A DNA stretch of 64,000 nt from an uncultured Clostridia bacterium. GTDB lineage: Bacteria; Bacillota; Clostridia; TANB77; CAG-508. Positions 9,542-20,097 of the stretch are shown here, piece by piece. The stretch lies in the NCBI GenBank assembly GCA_934133005.1, contig CAKPAI010000004.1, positions 1-64,000 on the forward strand. The letters are read 5' to 3'. The number at the start of each line of letters is the position of its first letter. Positions within the stretch are counted from its first letter, which is position 1. The notes below the pieces were generated by a model, which saw only the letters and a program-made list of their open reading frames with translations, was not told the origin of the DNA and made no database searches. The position numbers were made by a program, and so were the translations under genes.

Positions 9542-9889
9542 TTATTTTTTTTCTAACAATTGTGCTTCTTCAAAACAATCTCTGATTTCTTGTTTTATAT
9601 TAAAAAAACAGTCATATTTTATTTTGGACTTTTTATTCCATAGAAACACAATATCATACCCTTTTTTTAGTTCATTTTTTACAGAATAAAATCCTTCTCT
9701 TATTAGTCTTTTTATTCTATTTCTTCCAACAGCATTACACAAATGAGTATTTATTGCAATTCCTATTACATTATCACTTTTGCCATTTTCTTTTATATAT
9801 ATAATAACATGTTTTTTTATATAATATTTTCCTTGTTTTAGCACATTATTAAATTCATAGTTTTTTTTGAGTGTTTTAATTCTTCGCAT
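9542..9889 (-). CDS. rnpA: Ribonuclease P protein component
   Basis: RnpA is the small basic protein subunit of RNase P, which matures tRNA 5' ends. The 115-aa protein starts MRRIKTLKKNYEF, the usual N-terminus; the reading frame is open 19 codons further upstream, but that extension does not resemble the family. The RNR signature GRNRIKRLIRE lies at about residues 60-70. It sits 81 bp downstream of rpmH, as in almost all bacteria. Confidence 0.95.
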   Translation of the reverse strand: MRRIKTLKKNYEFNNVLKQGKYYIKKHVIIYIKENGKSDNVIGIAINTHLCNAVGRNRIKRLIREGFYSVKNELKKGYDIVFLWNKKSKIKYDCFFNIKQEIRDCFEEAQLLEKK

Positions 9890-9970
9890 CTTTAACTCTT
9901 TTTCTATAATAAATTTACGTGTAATAAAAAAGACCACTAAATGCATTTAGCGGCTTCCTTCTTTAAGTAA

Positions 9971-10105
9971 TTACGCACTAAGTTTTTTTCTGCCTTTTGC
10001 ACGTCTAGCTTTTATTATATTTCTTCCAGCTCTTGTACTCATTCTTTTCATAAAACCATGTTCTTTTTGTCTTTGTATTTTTTTAGGTTGATAAGTTCTC
10101 TTCAT
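9971..10105 (-). CDS. rpmH: Ribosomal protein bL34
   Basis: A 44-aa protein beginning MKRTYQPKK and ending GRKKLSA, matching bL34 along its whole length, including [24 protein letters not shown] strong AGGAGGTG ribosome site precedes the ATG at 10105. It is the first gene of the leftward rpmH-rnpA-yidD-yidC-jag run and faces dnaA across the left half of oriC. Confidence 0.97.
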   Translation of the reverse strand: MKRTYQPKKIQRQKEHGFMKRMSTRAGRNIIKARRAKGRKKLSA

Positions 10106-10362
10106 TGTTAGCACCTCCTATTTAAATATATTAAATATTTTTTTAATTTTCTTTCATAAGTAGTTGTTATTATATACCTATTTTTGCCTTTATGTCAATA
10201 GTTTTAACCAAATTTAAAAATATTTATTTTTCTTTTGTTTTATATTGACTAATGGACTGTATATTTGATATTATATACAAAAATGATAAGTACGGTAAAA
10301 ACTTTTTATGTTTTTTTGCTTACGCATATACGAAAAAACTTATGATAACAATAGTTTACAAG

Positions 10363-10407
10363 TTATCCACAATCTGTGGATAACTATGTGGATAACTATG
10401 TGAATAA
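10363..10407. other. oriC, upstream DnaA-box array
   Basis: The 348-bp gap between rpmH and dnaA contains four DnaA boxes just upstream of dnaA: TTATCCACA at 10363-10371, then TGTGGATAA at 10375 and 10387, and the variant TGTGAATAA at 10399. The last three start exactly 12 bp apart. This corresponds in position to the incAB half of the bipartite Bacillus origin and may also autoregulate dnaA. The rest of the gap (10106-10362) is AT-rich with no gene seen. Confidence 0.9.
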
Positions 10408-10453
10408 AATTTATATTCTTGTTTTTTTCTAAAGATTTGGAAGGATGTACACA

Positions 10454-11800
10454 ATGCAGAACGAAATAAACGAATTATTAACCAAAGCAAAAGAACTTTT
10501 AAAAGAAGAAGTCACAACAATTTCATATGAAACCTGGATTAAGGGAATAGAGATTCAAAGTGTAGATAATGAGAAGATCAATTTGCTTGTAACAAATAAT
10601 TTCACAAGAGATTTTTTAATGTCTAAATATTCTAGTCTATTAACAAATACCTTTAATTATTTAACAAACAAAGAATGTGTGGTAACAATTTATTCTAGAG
10701 AAGAATTAAATGCAGCTGCAGAAAACGGTGATTCTAACGGACCTATAAAAATTGAAGCTCCTATTAATTATGCTTCTGCAAATTTAAATCCAAAATATAC
10801 TTTTGCATCATTTGTAGTTGGAAATAATAATAGATTTGCTCATGCTGCAGCTTTAGCTGTTGCTGAAGCACCTGCAGCATCTTATAATCCACTTTTTATA
10901 TATGGAGGAGTTGGTCTTGGAAAAACTCACTTGATGCATGCTATAGGTAATGAAATTCTAAAAAACAACAGAAATTCTAGAATTTTATATATAACATCAG
11001 AAGCATTCACAAATGAGCTTATTAATGCTATAAAAGATAATACTGGTGATCAATTTAGAAATAAATACAGAAGTATTGATGTATTATTAATAGACGATAT
11101 TCAATTTATAGCAGGAAAAGATAGAGTGCAGGAAGAATTTTTCCACACATTTAATACTTTATATGAAAGTGGCAAACAAGTTATTCTATCTAGTGATAAA
11201 CCACCAAAAGATATTCCACTATTAGAGGATAGACTAAAATCAAGATTTGAATGGGGAATAATTGCAGATATTTCTAATCCAGATTATGAAACTCGTCTTG
11301 CAATACTTAGAAAAAAGGCTCAAATAGACAATATTATTGTAGATGATGAAATTCTTTCTACAATAGCAACTAGGATAGACTCAAACATTAGAGAGTTAGA
11401 AGGTGCTTTAAATAAATTAACAGCAAAAGCATCTTTAGTAAAGACACCAATAACTATGGAAATGGCAGAAAAAGCAATTAATGATATTGTTGCTGCACAA
11501 GAAAAAGTAATTTCTGCTGAGTTCATTCAAGATGTTGTAGCAAAATACTTTAGTGTTAGTTCAAAAGATTTAAAAGGTTCAAAGCGTTCAAATGATATAA
11601 CTTTTCCAAGGCAAATTGCTATGTACATGTGTAGAAATGTAGCAAATATGTCTCTACCACAGATAGGACGAGCTTTTGGAAAGAGAGACCATACCACAGT
11701 AATGCATGCTTGTAATAAAGTTGAACAAGACATGAAAGAAAACTCAAACACAAAACTAATTGTGGAAAGTGTGAAAAACTTAATCTTAAACGACAAATAA
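10454..11800 (+). CDS. dnaA: Chromosomal replication initiator DnaA
   Basis: DnaA binds DnaA boxes and opens oriC in an ATP-dependent way. The protein has 448 aa from ATG 10454; an in-frame ATG at 10445 touches the GGAAGG ribosome site directly and is less likely. Domain I is the N-terminal 80 residues, the AAA+ core starts near residue 105 with Walker A GGVGLGKTH (about 151-159) and Walker B LLIDDIQF, and the C-terminal DNA-binding domain carries GRAFGKRDHTTVMHA. DnaA boxes lie on both sides of the gene. Confidence 0.98.
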   Translation: MQNEINELLTKAKELLKEEVTTISYETWIKGIEIQSVDNEKINLLVTNNFTRDFLMSKYSSLLTNTFNYLTNKECVVTIYSREELNAAAENGDSNGPIKIEAPINYASANLNPKYTFASFVVGNNNRFAHAAALAVAEAPAASYNPLFIYGGVGLGKTHLMHAIGNEILKNNRNSRILYITSEAFTNELINAIKDNTGDQFRNKYRSIDVLLIDDIQFIAGKDRVQEEFFHTFNTLYESGKQVILSSDKPPKDIPLLEDRLKSRFEWGIIADISNPDYETRLAILRKKAQIDNIIVDDEILSTIATRIDSNIRELEGALNKLTAKASLVKTPITMEMAEKAINDIVAAQEKVISAEFIQDVVAKYFSVSSKDLKGSKRSNDITFPRQIAMYMCRNVANMSLPQIGRAFGKRDHTTVMHACNKVEQDMKENSNTKLIVESVKNLILNDK

Positions 11801-11900
11801 TTGATATTTAGCCAAAAATCGACAAAATTTGAAATGATTGTTTGTAAAAATAATGTTTTGTAGAAAGTTGCAGAGTTATTCCTACGGAAAAGCTAAAGAG

Positions 11901-12110
11901 TTTTCCACAGGGGGTATGTGGAAAACGTGTGGACAAAATGTGGAAAACTCAGTTATCCACAACATGTGAATTTATCTGTGGATAACTTCTCTAATTTTCC
12001 ACAGAATTATCCACATCAATTTACTTAGGGCTGCAATGCTTTACCCTAGTTTTCCACACAATCCACAGCACCTACTACTACTACTACTAAATATATTTAT
12101 ATTATATAAT
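11901..12110. other. oriC: oriC core: DnaA-box cluster, DnaA-trios and unwinding element
   Basis: Between dnaA and dnaN lie at least nine DnaA-box-like 9-mers: TTTTCCACA at 11901, 11995 and 12050; TGTGGAAAA at 11917 and 11939; TGTGGACAA at 11928; TTATCCACA at 11953 and 12007; TGTGGATAA at 11977. A degenerate box at 12059 and a short GC-containing spacer are followed by six CTA triplets (12072-12089), which on the other strand form the DnaA-trio. An almost pure A/T stretch (12089-12110) then runs up to the dnaN ribosome site. This order matches the basal unwinding system defined in Bacillus subtilis, so strand opening is predicted at about 12090-12110. Confidence 0.95.
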
Positions 12111-12129
12111 AAAGGAGACGAAGACAAAA

Positions 12130-13251
12130 ATGAAACTACTTTGTGAAAAGGATAAAATCCTTAAAGCATTAAATTCCGTAACTAAAGCTGTTGCTGTTAG
12201 AACAACAATGCCTATACTAGAAGGAATTTTAATACAAACTAATGATAATGAAATAAAATTAACAACATACGACTTAGAAATAGGTATAGAATATGTCATT
12301 AATGATTGTAAAGTAGAAGAACAAGGAGCTACTGTAGTAAATGCTATAATGTTTACTGAAATTATTAGAAGATTACCTGATACAGAAATTAGTATAACTG
12401 TAAATGATAAAAATTTACTTGTTATAGAATGTGAAGGTTCTTTATATAAACTTGCAACAATGAATCCTGATGAATTTCCTGAACTTCCAAAAATAAGTGT
12501 AGAAAATTCAATAGAAATTGAACAATCAGCATTAAAAGATATGATTAGAAAAACAATATTTGCTGTAAGTACTGAAGAAAATAGACCAATATTTACAGGA
12601 TGTTTATTTGAAATAGCAAATAATAAATTAAATGTAGTAGCTGTTGATGGATTTAGACTTGCATGGAAGAGCAAATTTTTACAAAACAAAGTAAATAACT
12701 TTTCTGCTGTAATACCAGGAAGAACATTAAATGAAATGAATAAAATATTAGTTGATTCTTTTGATAATGTAAAAATTGGTGTTGCCAAAAATCAAGTTTT
12801 ATTTGAAATGGAAAACTGTAAAATAGTAACAAGATTATTAGATGGAGAATTCTTAAATTATTCAAGTGTTATTCCTGAAAATTGGGAAACAAGAATAAGA
12901 GCAAATAGAAATATTCTTCAAGATTGCTTTGAAAGAATTAGTTTAATTTCTGCATCAAGTATTGAAAAAGAAAAGAAATATCCTGTTAAAGTTTCAATAG
13001 ATGTTGGAAAAGTAACAATTTCTTGTACAAACCAAACTGGTGATGCAAAAGAAGAAATAATGGTAAATACTGAAGGAAAAAATCTTGAAGTTGGATTTAA
13101 CCCTAAATATTTCTTAGATGTTTTAAGAAACATTGATGATGAGGAAGTTTTTGTTGACTTCGGTTCAAGTATATCACCATGTATAATAAGACCTGTTGAA
13201 GAAGATGGAGATTATACATATATGATATTACCTATAAAATTAAAAGATTAA
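12130..13251 (+). CDS. dnaN: DNA polymerase III beta sliding clamp
   Basis: The beta clamp encircles DNA and tethers the replicative polymerase. The 373-aa length and three repeated clamp domains fit the family: the N-terminus is MKLLCEKDKILKALN, and the typical C-terminal hydrophobic binding-pocket segment is DYTYMILPIKL. The AAAGGAG ribosome site at 12111-12117 overlaps the edge of the origin's unwinding element. The next gene is recF; the S4-domain gene that often lies between dnaN and recF in Firmicutes is missing. Confidence 0.98.
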   Translation: MKLLCEKDKILKALNSVTKAVAVRTTMPILEGILIQTNDNEIKLTTYDLEIGIEYVINDCKVEEQGATVVNAIMFTEIIRRLPDTEISITVNDKNLLVIECEGSLYKLATMNPDEFPELPKISVENSIEIEQSALKDMIRKTIFAVSTEENRPIFTGCLFEIANNKLNVVAVDGFRLAWKSKFLQNKVNNFSAVIPGRTLNEMNKILVDSFDNVKIGVAKNQVLFEMENCKIVTRLLDGEFLNYSSVIPENWETRIRANRNILQDCFERISLISASSIEKEKKYPVKVSIDVGKVTISCTNQTGDAKEEIMVNTEGKNLEVGFNPKYFLDVLRNIDDEEVFVDFGSSISPCIIRPVEEDGDYTYMILPIKLKD

Positions 13252-13262
13252 AAATGGAGAAG

Positions 13263-13357
13263 AGTAATCCACTGTTTGAGCACAAAATGTGGATTACTAC
13301 CGCGATAAAAAAGAATGAAAAAATTTGCGGAACACTTTTCCACAATTGGGGCACAAA

Positions 13358-13370
<13 letters not shown>
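13263..13370. repeat. dnaN-recF leader with direct and inverted repeats and DnaA-box-like sites
   Basis: A perfect 20-bp direct repeat occurs at 13280-13299 and 13351-13370; the second copy contains the recF start codon. The arm AGTAATCCAC (13263-13272) is complementary to the end of either copy (13289-13298, or 13360-13369), so two mutually exclusive RNA hairpins are possible. The repeats also carry TGTGGATTA, one base from a DnaA box, and TTTTCCACA lies at 13336. The region could regulate recF translation, bind DnaA, or be a simple local duplication. Confidence 0.7.
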
Positions 13371-16388
<3,018 letters not shown>

Positions 16389-16394
16389 AAAATT

Positions 16395-16426
16395 AATAAC
16401 CTGTAAGATATTTCTTACAGGTTATT
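16395..16426 (+). terminator. Hairpin after gyrB
   Basis: A 14-bp inverted repeat (AATAACCTGTAAGA and its complement) with a 4-base loop starts 7 bp after the gyrB stop. No clear T-run follows, so it is either a weak terminator or an mRNA 3'-end protecting hairpin. Confidence 0.65.
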
Positions 16427-16896
16427 ATCATAAAGCCAATATCAATCTTCGTTAAAACTAATATACCTATCGTTATCACCTGATATATATTGCTATATAA
16501 ACAAGCAGTAAAAACAAATATAAAAGTCAGTCACTAGAATATAAATCCACCAATAATAGCTATATTCATCCAAAGCTAAGGGACTAATAACAACCACTAA
16601 GAAATAGAGATATACTCATAACATAGAACATATAATACATCATTTGACCATATACGAAATAAAATACAGCCTGCAAACGAACGATATGCTCATGTCGCCG
16701 ACATATACAAATCTAAAATATTAAACTTGTATATATCTTTGCTCAAGATAAGATAAACCCATAAGATCCATCATATCTCTTAGTTCAATTAATATCAACC
16801 TTGTAATAGTATTATGTTCAGAATTAAAAATAATATACAGAAAAATTAAAAAAATTTTTTTGTCGATATATAAGAAAAAATGAAGAACGAATTTAA
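16427..16896. other. 470-bp gap without a recognisable gene
   Basis: This stretch between gyrB and the VirB4-like module has no convincing open frame on either strand. The only longer frame (minus, ending at 16721) has no ribosome site and no family features. The strand is A/C-rich and G-poor, unlike the A/G-rich coding strands nearby. A small palindrome, ATGTCG-C-CGACAT, lies near 16694. It could be a decayed gene or a non-coding RNA; I could not match it to tmRNA, 6S or RNase P landmarks. Confidence 0.5.
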
Positions 16897-16925
16897 TTGA
16901 CAAGCTCAAAAAAATAAAATAGAAT
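16897..16925 (+). promoter_or_regulatory. Sigma-A promoter of the VirB4 module
   Basis: TTGACA (16897-16902), a 17-bp spacer and TAGAAT (16920-16925) lie 25 bp upstream of the first gene of the module. The perfect -35 box and ideal spacing indicate a vegetative promoter independent of gyrB. Confidence 0.85.
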
Positions 16926-16949
16926 TATAAAAAAGAATTGGAGGAAGTT

Positions 16950-17480
16950 ATGAGAAATTCCATATTAAAACTATTACCGATTGATGACATATATAATAAT
17001 GGAATTATAAAATTAAAAAATAATTTTTTTATAAAAATTATAGAAGTGAAACCAATAAATTATAATTTAAAATCATACCGAGAAAAAGAATTAATATTAA
17101 ATTCATATAAATTATTTCTTAAAAATTGTGACTTTAATTTTCAAATAATAATTCAGAGTTCAAAAAAAGATTTAAATAATTATTTCTTAGAAGTTAAAGA
17201 AAAATCCCAAAAAGAAGAAGAGATAATAAAAAGTATTTCAAGGCAATATATTAAAAATATCGAAAGAATAAACTTGGAAAATAAATCATCTATAAAAAAT
17301 TTTTATTTTATAATAAATGAGAAAAAAGAAAAAAATAATGAAGAAATTATTATTAATAAATTAAATGAAAGATATTTTAAAATAAAAGAATTTATTTTTA
17401 GATGTGGAAATAATGTTTATGAAATAGATGACAAAAATGAAATAATAGCAATATTAAAAAAAGCAATTTATTTAATATAA
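16950..17480 (+). CDS. VirB4 N-terminal-domain-like protein
   Basis: A 176-aa protein with no transmembrane segment and no ATPase motifs. The ribosome site TTGGAGG overlaps an in-frame TTG at 16938, so ATG at 16950 is taken. The opening LLPIDDIYNNGIIKLKNN and the following IIEVKPINYNLKSYREKE resemble the N-terminal region of VirB4/TraE-type conjugation ATPases of Gram-positive elements, here as a separate polypeptide. The rest is Lys/Glu/Ile/Asn-rich. It is first in a three-gene operon and only 3 bp ahead of the next frame. It probably works with the ATPase encoded next. Similarity is judged by eye and is moderate. Confidence 0.7.
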   Translation: MRNSILKLLPIDDIYNNGIIKLKNNFFIKIIEVKPINYNLKSYREKELILNSYKLFLKNCDFNFQIIIQSSKKDLNNYFLEVKEKSQKEEEIIKSISRQYIKNIERINLENKSSIKNFYFIINEKKEKNNEEIIINKLNERYFKIKEFIFRCGNNVYEIDDKNEIIAILKKAIYLI

Positions 17481-17504
17481 AAAGTGATTAGAAAGGAGAG
17501 CAAA

Positions 17505-19304
17505 ATAGAAAATAAAAAAATAAAATTAAAAAATACAAATTTAATGGAAATAAGTCCATCATATATAAATTTTAAAAATCCACAATATATAGAAATTGAA
17601 AATAAATATTCAACAGGTATTTTAATTGTAGATTATTATCGAGAACAAAATGATTTAATTCTAAAAAACTTAATTGATTCTAATGTTAACATAAATGTTT
17701 CAATCTTTGTAGAAAAACAAAATCCCGAAAAAATAATAAAAGATTTAACTTATAATATAGGAAATACATCAGTGAGTCTAAATGAGAAAAATAAAAATAG
17801 ACAAGATTTTGATATTATTGCATTTACATATGACGATGCTAAATACATAAGAAAACAAATTCAAATAGAGGATGAAGAATTTTACTTTTTGTATATTTAT
17901 GTAAATGTAATTGCTGATACCACGGAAGAATTAAAAACAAATGTGAATAAAGTGCGAAGTATTCTAGAAAGTACAGGAATAAAAACAAGACTGGGATATT
18001 TTAGGCAAGAACAGATTTATATATCTGTAATGCCATTAATGATGAATATGCCAGAAATAAAAAATGCTACAAGAAAAAATGTTTTAACATCCGGTTTAGT
18101 TTCAACATATCCGTTTATATCAAATTCGATATTCGACAAAGACGGAATTTTTATTGGAAGAAATATATACAATAATTCTTTAGTTTTTATAGATAGATAT
18201 GATGAAAATAAATACAAAAATGCAAATATGTGCGTGTTTGGGACAAGTGGAGCAGGAAAATCATATTATGTAAAATTAAATATAATAAGATTAAGATTAT
18301 TAGGAATAAATCAATATATAATTGATCCAGAAAGAGAATATATAAATTTATGTAATAATTTGGGAGGAACTTTAATAAAAATGGGTCCGCATTCAAATAC
18401 ATATGTAAATGTTTTTGATATAACAAAAGAATCTGTTGAAGATGGAGAAAAAGGATATTTAGCGAGTAAAATAATTAAACTTATAGGATTTTTTAGACTT
18501 ATTTTTGGAGATATAAATGAAGAAGAAAAGGGGTTAATAGAAGAAAAAATAATAAATATATATAATGCTAAAGGGATAAATTTTGATGATAAATCTTTAT
18601 ATAAAGGAAATAAATTTAAAAAATCAGAAGATATGCCAATATTAGAAGATTTATTTTTTGAATTTTCAAAAGATAAGAGAACTGAAAAATTTAAATTAAA
18701 ACTACTTCCTTTTATAAAAGGTTCTTTAAGTTTTTTTAATAAATATACTAACATAGAGATGAAAGATAAATTAATTGTTGCAGATGTTTATGATTTAGGA
18801 GAAGAAAACTTAAAATATGCAATGTATATTTTTATGGAAATTTTTTGGAATTACATAAAAAAAGATAGAAAGATAAAAAAGGCAATATATATAGATGAAA
18901 TATGGAGATTAATAGGAATTACTTCGAATAGAGAGGTTGCAAGTTTTGTTTATAATATCTTTAAGACGATAAGAAAATATGGAGGAAGTGCAGTTGCTAT
19001 AACTCAAGATATAGCTGACTTATTTAGTTTAGATAATGGAAATTTTGGAAGGAGTATATTAAATAATTCAAGTATTAAAAATTTTTTTGCTTTAGAAGAA
19101 GAAAACGTTGAAGTTTTAAAAAAGTATGGCAATATTTCTGAAAAGGAAGAAAATAATATAAAGACCCTGATGAGAGGTGAAACTCTTATGTTTGTAGGAA
19201 AAGAACATATTTTAGTAAAAGTAGAAAAATTTGATTATGAGGACAAAATAATAAATGATATAGAATATAAAAAAGAGCTGGAAGGTAAACAAAATGGAAA
19301 TTGA
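17505..19304 (+). CDS. VirB4-type secretion/conjugation ATPase (CD1110-like)
   Basis: A hexameric-type ATPase that powers type IV secretion or conjugation at the inner membrane. Residues are numbered from the upstream GTG at 17484. The N-terminal adapter region occupies about 25-245, Walker A GTSGAGKS 253-260, the family motif YIIDPEREY about 278-286, Walker B IYIDEIWRL about 468-476, and a TQDIADLF motif follows. The frame opens at GTG 17484 without a ribosome site. The only good site, AAAGGAG (17492-17498), is 6 nt from an AUA codon at 17505; the first ATG is 17544 with no site. The C-terminus overlaps the next gene by 11 bp. Codon use is native. No relaxase, integrase or mating-pore gene is adjacent. 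Confidence 0.9.
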   Translation: MENKKIKLKNTNLMEISPSYINFKNPQYIEIENKYSTGILIVDYYREQNDLILKNLIDSNVNINVSIFVEKQNPEKIIKDLTYNIGNTSVSLNEKNKNRQDFDIIAFTYDDAKYIRKQIQIEDEEFYFLYIYVNVIADTTEELKTNVNKVRSILESTGIKTRLGYFRQEQIYISVMPLMMNMPEIKNATRKNVLTSGLVSTYPFISNSIFDKDGIFIGRNIYNNSLVFIDRYDENKYKNANMCVFGTSGAGKSYYVKLNIIRLRLLGINQYIIDPEREYINLCNNLGGTLIKMGPHSNTYVNVFDITKESVEDGEKGYLASKIIKLIGFFRLIFGDINEEEKGLIEEKIINIYNAKGINFDDKSLYKGNKFKKSEDMPILEDLFFEFSKDKRTEKFKLKLLPFIKGSLSFFNKYTNIEMKDKLIVADVYDLGEENLKYAMYIFMEIFWNYIKKDRKIKKAIYIDEIWRLIGITSNREVASFVYNIFKTIRKYGGSAVAITQDIADLFSLDNGNFGRSILNNSSIKNFFALEEENVEVLKKYGNISEKEENNIKTLMRGETLMFVGKEHILVKVEKFDYEDKIINDIEYKKELEGKQNGN

Positions 19305-20007
19305 AAATAATATAAGTAATGAATTAAATAATAATATTGATATAGAAGTAAAGCAAAATAATTTTTTGGAAACTACAATAGGAAAAGCAATAAACACAGG
19401 TTTAAATATAGGAGTAAGATATTTATTACCGGATTTAATTGAAGATGAAGTTATACAAATAAAAGATAGTATATTAAATAATGGAATAAAAGAGGGATTA
19501 AGAACAGCTATAGAATCAGCTACAAAGCTAGGGAAAAGTGCGTTAGGAATAGTAACTGGAAAGTTTGAAAATGTAAACCAAATGCAGACAGCAGTAAAAA
19601 GTGGTGGAATAGTAGATAGTGTGCAAAATCTAATAAATACGGCAGTTAATAAATTTGTGGATTCTGGAAAAATAAATTTTTCTGTAGGAAATACAATAAA
19701 AAAAGGAACGGATGTACTGTTAAGTAATGTAACAAAAAATATTGAAAATGAGTTTGAAAACCAAGTAAATAATATGGAATACTTAAACAAATATATAAAT
19801 AATTGGAAGGAATATTTTAATGCAAAAGATTTTGAAGGCATGCAAAAAGAATATTATAAAATTAATGAAAAAATAAAAGAAGTTGCACCAATTGAAAAGA
19901 CAATAAAAATTGCAAGAAATGTACAAAATTTACATCAACTTATAAAAAATAATGGTAAAAATTTTGATTTAAGTAATGAGGAAATAGCTCTTGCAAAACT
20001 GTTATAA
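19294..20007 (+). CDS. Conserved hypothetical partner of VirB4
   Basis: A 237-aa protein of unknown function. It lacks a signal peptide and clear membrane spans. Alternating hydrophobic and polar helices predominate, with a Gly-containing middle (GLNIGVRYLLPDLIEDEV at about 36-53, then repeated GK/SA stretches) and a C-terminal NNGKNFDLSNEEIALAKLL end. The start overlaps the end of the VirB4 gene by 11 bp, so the two are translationally coupled and probably form a complex. I recall similar proteins beside such VirB4 genes in gut Clostridia, but no assigned function. It could be a core or secreted component of a domesticated secretion device. Confidence 0.8.
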   Translation: MEIENNISNELNNNIDIEVKQNNFLETTIGKAINTGLNIGVRYLLPDLIEDEVIQIKDSILNNGIKEGLRTAIESATKLGKSALGIVTGKFENVNQMQTAVKSGGIVDSVQNLINTAVNKFVDSGKINFSVGNTIKKGTDVLLSNVTKNIENEFENQVNNMEYLNKYINNWKEYFNAKDFEGMQKEYYKINEKIKEVAPIEKTIKIARNVQNLHQLIKNNGKNFDLSNEEIALAKLL

Positions 20008-20032
20008 AAGTGAGAAAAATAAAGCTTTTTAC

Positions 20033-20061
20033 TTGCAAAAATAGGAAGGTTTTAGTATAAT
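20033..20061 (+). promoter_or_regulatory. gyrA promoter
   Basis: TTGCAA (20033-20038), a 17-bp spacer and a perfect TATAAT (20056-20061) lie 37 bp upstream of the gyrA start. This gives gyrA its own transcription despite separation from gyrB. Confidence 0.85.
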
Positions 20062-20097
20062 ACAGAATAGGAAAACAAAATGAAAAGAGGTAAAAAA

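Noticed and set aside
16721..16909. Minus-strand 62-codon frame in the gap after gyrB
   Set aside because: No ribosome site, no family motif, and it overlaps the clear promoter of the VirB4 module.
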